In this document: positions 1-5,236 of the stretch, piece after piece
How the letters are laid out: every line of letters begins with the position of its first letter
Position numbering within the stretch: position 1 is the first letter of the stretch
Origin: Desulfobacterales bacterium
Lineage (GTDB): Bacteria; Desulfobacterota; Desulfobacteria; Desulfobacterales; Desulfosalsimonadaceae
Length of the DNA stretch: 5,236 nt
Direction: 5' to 3'
NCBI GenBank assembly: GCA_007127175.1
Contig: SKZX01000343.1
Span: 1-5,236, forward strand
Made by a program: the position numbers and the translations under genes
The notes under the pieces: generated by a model
Database searches by the model: none
Seen by the model: only the letters and a program-made list of their open reading frames with translations
What the model was told of the DNA's origin: nothing

Positions 1-3
1 TGC

Positions 4-81
4 GGGGGCGTAGTTCAGTTTGGTTAGAACGCCGGCCTGTCACGCCGGAGGTCGCGAGTTCGAGTCTCGTCGCTCCCGCCA
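4..81 (+). tRNA. tRNA-Asp (anticodon GTC)
   Basis: This is a complete cloverleaf that decodes GAC/GAU as aspartate. The acceptor stem is GGGGGCG (4-10) with CGCTCCC (71-77), including one G-U pair. The D stem is GTTC (13-16) with GAAC (27-30) around a 10-base loop. The anticodon stem is CCGGC (32-36) with GCCGG (44-48), and its loop CTGTCAC places GTC at 39-41. The T stem is GCGAG (54-58) with CTCGT (66-70) around the TTCGAGT loop. The discriminator base is G78, as expected for tRNA-Asp, and CCA is encoded at 79-81. The promoter lies left of the window. No second copy of the tRNA 3' end was seen in the window, so there is no sign of an integrated element using it as an attachment site. Confidence 0.97.
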
Positions 82-92
82 CCAAACAAATC

Positions 93-126
93 AAGGGGTT
101 CAGATTTAATCTGAACCCCTTTTTTT
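93..126 (+). terminator. Rho-independent terminator after tRNA-Asp
   Basis: A nearly perfect palindrome runs from 93 to 121. The left arm AAGGGGTTCAGATT and the right arm AATCTGAACCCCTT are separated by a single T, so the innermost pairs would open to form the loop. It continues into a run of seven T (120-126). It lies 11 bases after the tRNA and 35 bases before the stop codon of the facing gene at 162-1418. The minus-strand side is also T-rich (TTGATTTGTTT), so the hairpin may end transcription from both directions. Confidence 0.93.
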
Positions 127-161
127 ATGGTGTTTCTTTCGATTTCCAAGAAATATGCGTA

Positions 162-1418
162 TCACTGACCCCGGGTGCTCATAATGGTAAATTCCTTCAC
201 GTCCGCCGGAAGCTGGCAGAGCGCTTCCGTTTGAGGCGCGTCAGAATTAAAATTCCTTGTCACGTAAAGGGTGGCGTCATTTTGCAGCATAAAGAAAAAA
301 TGATTGCCGTCCGAGGACACCTGCGGCCTTCCGTTGTAGTGATAACTCGTCCACGGCATTTGAATCTCATGCCTTTCACCGGTTATGACATTGATAAAGT
401 CCATATTTATAGCTTTTTGCAGATAGCCGGATTTGTTGAATAGGGACCGGGGGAGCGCTGATACAGTCGGATGACCCTGCAGAACCGTGACTTGCTCGGT
501 TTCAAGATCGATCGTCTTTGTGTCGCCGCCAACCCGGTATACCAGATATCGACTGTCCTGGGTCATGCCAACCAGCGTAATATTGACTTCACCAGGTAAC
601 CCCAACCGCCTGTACTGTCCGGTTTCGAAATCGTACCTGAACAGGTAATGCGGCCCTGCCCCATAATGCTGCCCTGCATAATAGCTCCAAGGTCTTATTG
701 TGCCGTAGACGTATCGTCCACAGGCTGAAGAATAAACGGTCCCCCCGAACACACCCCATACAGCGCCATACCCGCTCGATGTTTCAGGCTGGCTGTTGAC
801 AAAATTGTCCCGGCCCGCACCATCGGTAAAAACTCTTTCCCCGGTTTTCGGGTTGAACCGGACAAGATAGTACTTATCGTCATCGGTAAAATAATAATCG
901 GATTTGTGCATTGTCCGATAAAAGATATTCCCACAGGACCCTACCTGGATTGATGCTCTGCTGGTTGCGGTAAACTCGCGCTCACCCGGTGCGGGTAACT
1001 CGGGCAGCCATTTTGGCACATTCTCTCCTGTATCGAACCATGCACCGCGCGTTTTTGCCGATCTCATTTCCTGACTGGCATCGATGGTATTTCGGTGGTT
1101 AAAATCCCCGTGCAGGCCCATGGCGGCGATGTCGCCAAACGCGCATGCATTGACATAATAAACATTTTCTACAAATTCAAAAGCGCATTCATCCTTGACA
1201 ACCTGGAAAGTGGAAATGTATGCGCCTTCACCGATTTTTCCTTCCTCATTGAAGTGCAGGCTCATGAACTTCTCCGCCTGCACACTGTCTCCCTTGCCGC
1301 TGCTTTTGCTGCCACTGTCACTGCTGCCGGTGCCGATGATGCTCACCAGTCCCAGCACAATGACGGCTGCCATGCAGCAAAAGCGAAAAGCCTTGAACAA
1401 TTTACGGGTATGGTTCAT
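162..1418 (-). CDS. Exported beta-propeller-like protein of unknown function
   Basis: The 418-residue product is not assignable to a named family by eye. The N-terminus has basic residues (R5, K6, K9, R12), a hydrophobic stretch at about 14-29 ending in VSIIGTG, then a Ser/Gly linker at about 30-46. This fits Sec export or an N-terminal membrane anchor. CC at 14-15 lacks a lipobox, so a lipoprotein is unlikely. The body has recurring strand-turn-strand units: YYLVRFNPKTGERVF (183-197), HYLFRYDFETGQYRRL (257-272), TKTIDLETEQVTVL (300-313) and INVITGERHEIQM (342-354). Shorter strands such as CGNIFY (162), CGRYVYG (233), SRYLVY (289) and GNHFFF (371) come before or between them. This pattern resembles TolB/WD40-type propeller blades. 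Five cysteines lie in the mature part (79, 92, 162, 233, 401), so disulphides are possible after export. The start is supported by AAAAGGAGG eight bases upstream. It is transcribed alone, convergent with tRNA-Asp. Confidence 0.85.
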   Translation of the reverse strand: MNHTRKLFKAFRFCCMAAVIVLGLVSIIGTGSSDSGSKSSGKGDSVQAEKFMSLHFNEEGKIGEGAYISTFQVVKDECAFEFVENVYYVNACAFGDIAAMGLHGDFNHRNTIDASQEMRSAKTRGAWFDTGENVPKWLPELPAPGEREFTATSRASIQVGSCGNIFYRTMHKSDYYFTDDDKYYLVRFNPKTGERVFTDGAGRDNFVNSQPETSSGYGAVWGVFGGTVYSSACGRYVYGTIRPWSYYAGQHYGAGPHYLFRYDFETGQYRRLGLPGEVNITLVGMTQDSRYLVYRVGGDTKTIDLETEQVTVLQGHPTVSALPRSLFNKSGYLQKAINMDFINVITGERHEIQMPWTSYHYNGRPQVSSDGNHFFFMLQNDATLYVTRNFNSDAPQTEALCQLPADVKEFTIMSTRGQ

Positions 1419-1426
1419 TATAATGC

Positions 1427-1435
1427 CCTCCTTTT
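1427..1435 (-). promoter_or_regulatory. Ribosome binding site of the exported protein gene
   Basis: Read on the minus strand this is AAAAGGAGG, an almost ideal Shine-Dalgarno sequence, eight bases before the ATG at 1418. It fixes that start in preference to the internal Met at residue 16, which would remove the basic n-region of the export signal. Confidence 0.85.
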
Positions 1436-1648
1436 ACTGGTTCCGAAAAGTAAAAATATAAGACAAAAAGCTGCAGGAAATAACAGCCGCCATACCATAC
1501 CGGCAGCCTGAGCGCTGCATTCCGGCCCGATTGTTAAACCGGCTTCGGCAAGCGGTCAGGGCAGGCGGGTTTCAACACAATCTTTTTTTCAAAGGACAAG
1601 TAAACTGACGGCATCCATTTTAGGCAGGAATATAATTAATTGCAAGTA

Positions 1649-1744
1649 AAGAGTTCAGGGCCGGCGCCGCTGCTATTGCTGAAACGCCCATGGCGCACGG
1701 CTGTTTTTCCGGCGCTTCACGGCTCATGGAGACCCTGAATTTTT
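1649..1744 (+). ncRNA. Possible structured RNA or leader element (low confidence)
   Basis: Three nested stems can be drawn. The outer stem pairs AAGAGTTCAGGG (1649-1660) with CCCTGAATTTTT (1733-1744), 12 bp including two G-U pairs. A middle stem pairs GGCGCCG (1663-1669) with CGGCGCT (1710-1716), with one G-U pair. An inner hairpin is CGCC-CAT-GGCG (1685-1695). The outer stem ends in a run of five T. This could be a small RNA or part of the 5' leader of the downstream gene. It does not match a riboswitch family that I recognise. Part of the pairing may be chance in GC-rich sequence, and the strand is uncertain. Confidence 0.25.
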
Positions 1745-1790
1745 AAAAGGTTTTGGGCGCACATGGATCATGGTAAACATTCTGAAAAAA

Positions 1791-1807
1791 ACAAGTTCTA
1801 AACTTGT
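1791..1807. repeat. Perfect 7+7 inverted repeat, operator-like or minus-strand terminator-like
   Basis: ACAAGTT (1791-1797), spacer CTA, AACTTGT (1801-1807). The arms match perfectly across a 3-base spacer, a form common for operators of dimeric repressors. It lies 125 bases upstream of the DUF4440-like start codon. On the minus strand the second arm is followed by a T-run (complement of the A-run at 1785-1790), so it could also be a weak terminator, although no minus-strand gene reads into it within the window. The arms are AT-rich, so the hairpin itself would be weak. Confidence 0.45.
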
Positions 1808-1919
1808 GCAGAATCGGGTAGAATCCTTTGCTTCAAAGGACCGGGAAAACTGCTGGATAAAGAAAGAAAAAAAGGCACATGCAAAGGGCACCGTTTACAT
1901 ATCCCCTCAATTTATGGAA

Positions 1920-1927
1920 AGAGGAAG
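1920..1927 (+). promoter_or_regulatory. Ribosome binding site deciding the DUF4440-like start
   Basis: AGAGGAAG lies just before the ATG at 1932, with seven bases between GAGG and the start. The upstream in-frame ATG at 1770 has no comparable purine-rich site, so this site favours the shorter protein. Confidence 0.65.
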
Positions 1928-1931
1928 TGCA

Positions 1932-2327
1932 ATGTCTCGTGTTGACAAAGAGGTCCCGCTGCAGCTCCAACGCTGGACCGAGGCGGTAAAAACAGGCGAC
2001 GCGCATCAGGTCACGCGCCTGTATGCTGCTGATGCGATTCTGATTTCGACTCTGAAGGGAGACGTGAAGCGGGGTCACTCCCGGATCCGTGATTACTTCG
2101 CCACGGACCTGCTCCCGAAAAACCCGGTCGTTTCCGTTGTGGCGCTATACGCCCGGGTGATGGGAGAGGTCGCCGTGAATTCCGGCCTCTACAATTTCGA
2201 GTTCGACACGAAGCAAGCTTGCACGCCCTCTGGCCGCGAGACCGTCGAGGCGCGCTTCACTTTCGTTTACCGGTGGTCAGGTATGGACTGGTTTATTGTG
2301 GAGCACCACTCTTCGTTGAAACCATGA
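1932..2327 (+). CDS. DUF4440 / SnoaL-like (CaMKII association-domain type) protein, NTF2 fold
   Basis: The 131-residue product matches the small NTF2-like proteins annotated as SgcJ/EcaC family, DUF4440 or calcium/calmodulin-dependent kinase II association domain. Visible hallmarks are the N-terminal helix with LQRWTEAVKTGD, then VTRLYAADAILISTL, the RGHSRIRDYF segment, and the C-terminal strands FTFVYRW and WFIVEHHSSLKP. The IVEHHSS ending is typical of the family, and so is a length near 130. Such proteins are usually cytosolic dimers with a hydrophobic pocket. Their substrates are mostly unknown and some are only binding modules, so no reaction is proposed. The open frame extends upstream to 1770. 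I chose the internal ATG because GAGGAAG lies seven bases before it and the family domain begins there, whereas the added 54 residues look non-coding. The next gene begins 61 bases downstream on the same strand with no terminator between, so the two may be co-transcribed. Confidence 0.85.
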   Translation: MSRVDKEVPLQLQRWTEAVKTGDAHQVTRLYAADAILISTLKGDVKRGHSRIRDYFATDLLPKNPVVSVVALYARVMGEVAVNSGLYNFEFDTKQACTPSGRETVEARFTFVYRWSGMDWFIVEHHSSLKP

Positions 2328-2373
2328 GGCCGGAACCTAAGTGGTCGTGGCCATAAACGACAATAACGAATAA

Positions 2374-2379
2374 AAGGAG
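2374..2379 (+). promoter_or_regulatory. Ribosome binding site of the PurL-like gene
   Basis: AAGGAG lies nine bases before the ATG at 2389. The 61-base gap after the preceding gene has no terminator hairpin, only a short GTCGT/ACGAC inverted repeat near 2344-2361. Confidence 0.8.
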
Positions 2380-2388
2380 CGCAGCAAG

Positions 2389-3489
2389 ATGAACAAGATA
2401 GAGAAAGCGTTGATGCACGGCTTGTTTGTTCACCTCCATCACAACATTGACAAGGTGATCGACTTCAAACTGTTCAAAGAACTCAATGAACAGGTCTCAA
2501 ACGTGTGGCCCGGCGCCTTGCTTGTGGGCCCGGACGCCAACGACGACGCAGCTGTCTTTCGGGTGCCGGGCATTGACGGGCTTTTCGTCGGCAAAATGGA
2601 AAGCCATTGTTCCCCCTGCGTTCCCAGGCCGTACGACGCCGCTGCCACAGGCGCCGGCGGTGCGATGCGCGATGTCGTGGCAATGGGCGGCCGCCCGATC
2701 TTCCTGCTGGATTTCGTGGGGACCCGGCCCGTGGACCAGGATGTGATCGTCGGGCCCTGCGGCTTTGCAGGTGAATGCACCTGCGGGGGGTGCCGGGTCA
2801 TGAAAAGCGGGGAAAGGCTCAACCTGATGATGAAGGGCGTTAGGGACATGTGCGCGGCGATGGATGTCTTTGTCATCGGCGGCGGTTTTTCAAGCTCGTT
2901 TTCCGATATCGTTCCCGCGGTGGTCGTGGCGGTTTTCGGCAAGCTGGTTACAAAGGCCCCCCTGACAAAGCCGGCAAAGAAAGCCGGCGACAAGATCATC
3001 CTTATCGGCCGGACAGGGAATGACGGCAACGATACCCTTTACCGGGCCGGGCTGGTGGACACGATGCGTCCCGCCGAGGCACTGTTCGCCGAGGAAAAGA
3101 CCGCCATGGCGGCGGCCCTGGCAGCCTTTGAAACCGGCAGGATTCATGCATGCTCCGACCTGGGCGCCGCAGGGATCGGTGCAGCTGTCTGTGAGTCGGC
3201 AAGATATGGCGGTTTCGGTGCAAAAGTTGATTTGACCGGGATTCCCGTGAAGGTCAAAGACATCACGGCCGAAGAAATACTGATCTGCGAGACCCAGGCG
3301 CGGTATATCGTGCAGGTGGATGCCGCTGATGCCGACGCCGTTGTTGAAGCCGCGAAAACCAAAACCGAATACGTGACCATCATCGGCGAGATTACGGACG
3401 ACAACAAGGAAATCTTTAAATATAAAGGCGAAACCGTGGCTGTCATCCCCAACCGGCCGTCCGGGGACCAAATGGCGGCCCTGGAGTAG
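2389..3489 (+). CDS. Half-length PurL-like AIR-synthase superfamily protein with cysteine clusters
   Basis: The 366-residue protein belongs to the PurM/PurL/SelD/HypE/ThiL ATP-binding superfamily. It aligns by eye with the first A-B half of FGAM synthase PurL. Landmarks are DDAAVFRV (52-59), GKMESH (68-73), AAATGAGGAMRDVVAMGGRP (84-103), the GRTGNDG loop (207-213), SDLGAAGIGAAVCESA (256-271) and the EEILICETQARY strand (295-306). It ends soon after IIGEITDD and GETVAVIP, where the first half of PurL ends, so the second A-B half is absent. The N-terminal WSEHCSYK-type catalytic motif of PurL is also missing. ESHNHPS is replaced by ESHCSPC (C74, C77), and C124-x5-C130-x-C132-x2-C135 follows. 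A metal or Fe-S site is inferred, not shown. A purine-synthesis role is unlikely; the substrate is unknown. The start is supported by AAGGAG (2374-2379) nine bases upstream. GC is visibly higher than in the 162-1418 gene. Confidence 0.88.
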   Translation: MNKIEKALMHGLFVHLHHNIDKVIDFKLFKELNEQVSNVWPGALLVGPDANDDAAVFRVPGIDGLFVGKMESHCSPCVPRPYDAAATGAGGAMRDVVAMGGRPIFLLDFVGTRPVDQDVIVGPCGFAGECTCGGCRVMKSGERLNLMMKGVRDMCAAMDVFVIGGGFSSSFSDIVPAVVVAVFGKLVTKAPLTKPAKKAGDKIILIGRTGNDGNDTLYRAGLVDTMRPAEALFAEEKTAMAAALAAFETGRIHACSDLGAAGIGAAVCESARYGGFGAKVDLTGIPVKVKDITAEEILICETQARYIVQVDAADADAVVEAAKTKTEYVTIIGEITDDNKEIFKYKGETVAVIPNRPSGDQMAALE

Positions 3490-3502
3490 CAATTTTTTAA
3501 AC
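3490..3502. other. 13-base gap between convergent genes, no terminator
   Basis: Only 13 bases, including a run of six T, separate the TAG of the PurL-like gene from the TAA of the acyl-CoA ligase. No hairpin is seen here. Each transcript probably runs into the other gene or depends on Rho or collision to end. Confidence 0.7.
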
Positions 3503-5206
3503 TTATTTTGTCCGCAGCGCCTTTTTGTCAACCTTCCCTACCGTTGTCAGCGGCATCTGGTCAATGAACTCGACTATTTTCGGGACCTTGTAAGGAGACA
3601 TGGTTTCACGGCAATAGGCGATGATCTCCGCTTTCAGGGTTTCGGGGTCCTTGCCTTTGGCGCCGGCTGACCGTTGAATGACCACCTTGACAATTTCACT
3701 GCCGGGCCGCTTGGGGTCCGGCTGGCCGATGACGGCACAGAACTCAACCGCCGCGTGCCGGTAGAGGGTCTCTTCCACTTCGCGCGAGAAAACCTTGAAC
3801 CCGCCCACGTTGAGCATGTCCTTGGACCGGTCCATGATGTAGAAATATCCGTCCTCGTCCATGCGGGCCACATCGCCTGTGTGCAGCCAGGTCCGGCCGT
3901 CATGTTCGCGCAGGGCATGGGTCGTTTCTTCGGGCTTGTTCCGATAGCCCTTCATCACCTGCGGCCCCTGAACGATCAGCTCACCGGCTTCGCCCACGGG
4001 CATCAGTTGACTGCCGGTCTCCACATCCACGATCCGGACAAACGTGTTGGACACCGGCACGCCCACGGACCCGATCTTCTTGGTCCCCGCCAGCGGGTTG
4101 CCCGTGATGATGGGACTGGTTTCGGTCATGCCGTAAACTTCCACCACCTTGCCTTCGCCCACGATCGCTTCAAAGCTCCGGATCGACTCAACGGCAAAAG
4201 GCGCCGCACCGGATACAAAGATCTTGGCAGGCGAAAAATCGAGTTTTTTGAATCCCGGGTCCTCCATCAGCATCTGGTAGAGGGTGGGCACATTGGCATA
4301 AATGGACGGCGCATGGGTCCGGATCTCGCTGCAGATGTGCTTCGTGTTTCTGGGATCGGGAATCAGGCATTGGGTGCTGGCCATGGACATGGCTGTCATG
4401 CCGAACATCAAGCCTGCCAGGTGAAAAAACGGGAAACCGGAGCAGAGCACATCCTTGCCCAACTCAAAATCCGTCCAGTTTCTGACTTGGGTCAGGTTGG
4501 AATAGATGTTGTGCTGGGTCAGCTCAACGCCTTTTGGGAGCCCGGTGGTGCCGCCGGTGTACTGGATCAGGCAGATATCGTCGGGGGCGGCCGCATCGAC
4601 CGGTTTGTCGGGGGGGTACGTGGACATCACGTCCCTGAAAGACAAAACCGATTTTCCGGCAAGGGGCGTGACCTTTCCGGTCGGCAGCTTTTTGAGGAGC
4701 TTACCAAGTATGCGCTTAACTGCGGGGAGGTAGTCGCCGATGCCGGCGGCCACGACATGGGTCAGGCCGGGCAGCGGGTCCTCGATTTTGGTCAATACCC
4801 GCTCAAAAACCGCGTCCAGGGTCACCAGGACCCGGCAGCCGGAATCATTGAGCTGGTGCGCCAGTTCCTTGGGCGTCAGCAGGGGGGACACCCCGGAGGC
4901 CGTGCACCCGGCCCGCAGGGTCCCGCACAGGGCGATCAGGAACTGGGGAATGTTAGGCAGGCTCAACCCTACCACATCGCCGGTCTTAACCCCGCTTGCG
5001 GCCAGGAAACCCGCGAACCGCCGCGACATTTCATCCAGCTCCCGATAGGAAATCGTGGTGCCCATGAAATGCATTGCCGCCCTGTCCGGGGCTGCTTTCA
5101 GGCCTTCCAGAAGCGCTTCCGTGTAGGTTTTGGGCGGGATGTCGATATCCGCCGGCACGCCGGGGTCATACGCACTTAACCAGGGCCGATCATCATATGA
5201 CGCCAT
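3503..5206 (-). CDS. Long-chain-type acyl-CoA ligase (AMP-forming, FadD-like)
   Basis: The 567-residue enzyme of the ANL superfamily should activate a carboxylic acid to an acyl-adenylate with ATP and then transfer it to coenzyme A in the cytoplasm. All core motifs are intact: the P-loop YTGGTTGLPKG (216-226), A5 VYGMTETSP (357-365), A7 LHTGD (441-445) with ribose-binding Asp445, and the hinge region DRSKDMLNVGGFKVFSREVEE (459-479). TTVGKVDKKALR near the C-terminus carries the expected catalytic Lys558. The length and the insertion at about 160-195 (PAVKRILGKLLKKLP and following) fit FadD-type medium/long-chain ligases better than acetyl-CoA synthetase. The hinge motif NVGGFKVFS departs from E. 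coli FadD, so chain length or aromatic substrate cannot be fixed. There is no signal peptide. The start is supported by AAGGAG seven bases upstream. The promoter lies beyond the right edge. The gene is convergent with the PurL-like gene, and a functional link is not shown. Confidence 0.93.
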   Translation of the reverse strand: MASYDDRPWLSAYDPGVPADIDIPPKTYTEALLEGLKAAPDRAAMHFMGTTISYRELDEMSRRFAGFLAASGVKTGDVVGLSLPNIPQFLIALCGTLRAGCTASGVSPLLTPKELAHQLNDSGCRVLVTLDAVFERVLTKIEDPLPGLTHVVAAGIGDYLPAVKRILGKLLKKLPTGKVTPLAGKSVLSFRDVMSTYPPDKPVDAAAPDDICLIQYTGGTTGLPKGVELTQHNIYSNLTQVRNWTDFELGKDVLCSGFPFFHLAGLMFGMTAMSMASTQCLIPDPRNTKHICSEIRTHAPSIYANVPTLYQMLMEDPGFKKLDFSPAKIFVSGAAPFAVESIRSFEAIVGEGKVVEVYGMTETSPIITGNPLAGTKKIGSVGVPVSNTFVRIVDVETGSQLMPVGEAGELIVQGPQVMKGYRNKPEETTHALREHDGRTWLHTGDVARMDEDGYFYIMDRSKDMLNVGGFKVFSREVEETLYRHAAVEFCAVIGQPDPKRPGSEIVKVVIQRSAGAKGKDPETLKAEIIAYCRETMSPYKVPKIVEFIDQMPLTTVGKVDKKALRTK

Positions 5207-5213
5207 TTTTGTT

Positions 5214-5219
5214 CTCCTT
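5214..5219 (-). promoter_or_regulatory. Ribosome binding site of the acyl-CoA ligase gene
   Basis: Read on the minus strand this is AAGGAG, seven bases before the ATG at 5206. The remaining bases to 5236 are AT-rich leader, and no promoter can be judged because the window ends. Confidence 0.8.
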
Positions 5220-5236
5220 TTCTATTGTTAAGGACA

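Larger units (their letters stand above)
1436..1931. other. Divergent intergenic region, no convincing gene
   Basis: About 500 bases separate the minus-strand exported-protein gene from the plus-strand DUF4440-like gene, so promoters for both should lie here. I could not find a confident -35/-10 pair for either. Small hairpins are visible: GCAGC (1503-1507) with GCTGC (1514-1518), and a 7-bp stem with one bulged G at 1538-1556 around a CGGC loop. A T-run at 1582-1589 is too far from the second hairpin to form an ordinary terminator. A larger nested fold (1649-1744) and a perfect inverted repeat (1791-1807) are listed separately. The plus frame open from 1770 to 1931 reads into the downstream gene. 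It has no good ribosome binding site and a lysine-rich, non-family-like translation, so I treat it as untranslated leader. Confidence 0.6.

Noticed and set aside
4..81. tRNA-Asp 3' end as an integration (att) site for a mobile element
   Set aside because: No repeat of the tRNA 3' segment and no integrase gene is present. A normal terminator and an ordinary gene follow.
1455..1483. Minus-strand promoter for the exported-protein gene (TATATT with TTATTT 17 bases upstream)
   Set aside because: The -10 is plausible, but the -35 shares only two positions with the consensus, so it is too weak to annotate.
1095..1511. Plus-strand open frame of 138 codons over the 5' end of the exported-protein gene
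   Set aside because: It overlaps the signal peptide, ribosome binding site and leader of a better supported minus-strand gene. It has no convincing ribosome binding site, and the translation looks like an antisense shadow.
1620..1727. Minus-strand 35-codon open frame in the intergenic region (begins MSREAPEKQP)
   Set aside because: Only a weak AGGG precedes it and no family similarity is recognised. It overlaps the possible RNA fold, and short open frames of this size are expected by chance.
1770..1931. In-frame 54-residue N-terminal extension of the DUF4440-like protein
   Set aside because: The ATG at 1770 lacks a ribosome binding site. The extension is lysine-rich and unlike the family, while a good site sits before the ATG at 1932 where the domain starts.
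2439..3531. Several minus-strand open frames within the PurL-like gene
   Set aside because: Their translations show no domain. The plus-strand frame has continuous superfamily motifs and a good ribosome binding site.
3674..5179. A 501-codon open frame on the plus strand, antisense to the acyl-CoA ligase gene
   Set aside because: It lies wholly within an intact ligase gene carrying all ANL motifs. Its translation is rich in Gly, His, Arg and Gln with no recognisable domain, as expected for the reverse complement of GC-rich coding DNA.

Overview
The window shows a compact bacterial chromosome segment with moderately high GC. It carries one tRNA gene and four protein genes, in two convergent pairs. 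No mobile element, CRISPR array, integrase or phage gene is visible. The hydrophobic N-terminus of the first protein, ending in IIGTGS and followed by a Gly/Ser linker, resembles secreted proteins I associate with sulfate-reducing Desulfobacterota (Desulfobacterales). A strictly anaerobic deltaproteobacterium is therefore plausible, but this is an impression from sequence style, not a proven assignment.

Layout. Bases 4-81 hold a complete tRNA-Asp(GTC) with an encoded CCA end, followed by a strong hairpin/T-tract terminator (93-126). Facing it on the minus strand is a 418-residue exported protein (162-1418) that looks like a repeat-built beta-propeller. Bases 1419-1931 form a divergent intergenic region of about 510 bases. 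It holds a possible nested RNA fold (1649-1744) and a perfect 7+7 inverted repeat (1791-1807). Two plus-strand genes follow: a small DUF4440/SnoaL-like (CaMKII association-domain type) protein (1932-2327) and a 366-residue PurL-like member of the AIR-synthase superfamily (2389-3489). Facing them 13 bases away is a FadD-type acyl-CoA ligase on the minus strand (3503-5206), whose promoter lies beyond the right edge.

The most unusual gene is the PurL-like one. It matches only the first half of FGAM synthase (one A-B domain pair) and keeps the nucleotide-binding landmarks. It lacks the N-terminal WSEHCSYK-type motif. The usual ESHNHPS motif has become ESHCSPC, and a further C-x5-C-x-C-x2-C cluster has appeared, giving six cysteines near the expected active site. 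This suggests an ATP-using enzyme of unknown substrate, possibly with a metal or Fe-S centre, rather than a purine-synthesis enzyme.

How the genes work together is not evident. The DUF4440-like and PurL-like genes could share a transcript. The acyl-CoA ligase lies on the opposite strand and may be unrelated, apart from possible 3'-end transcript overlap.
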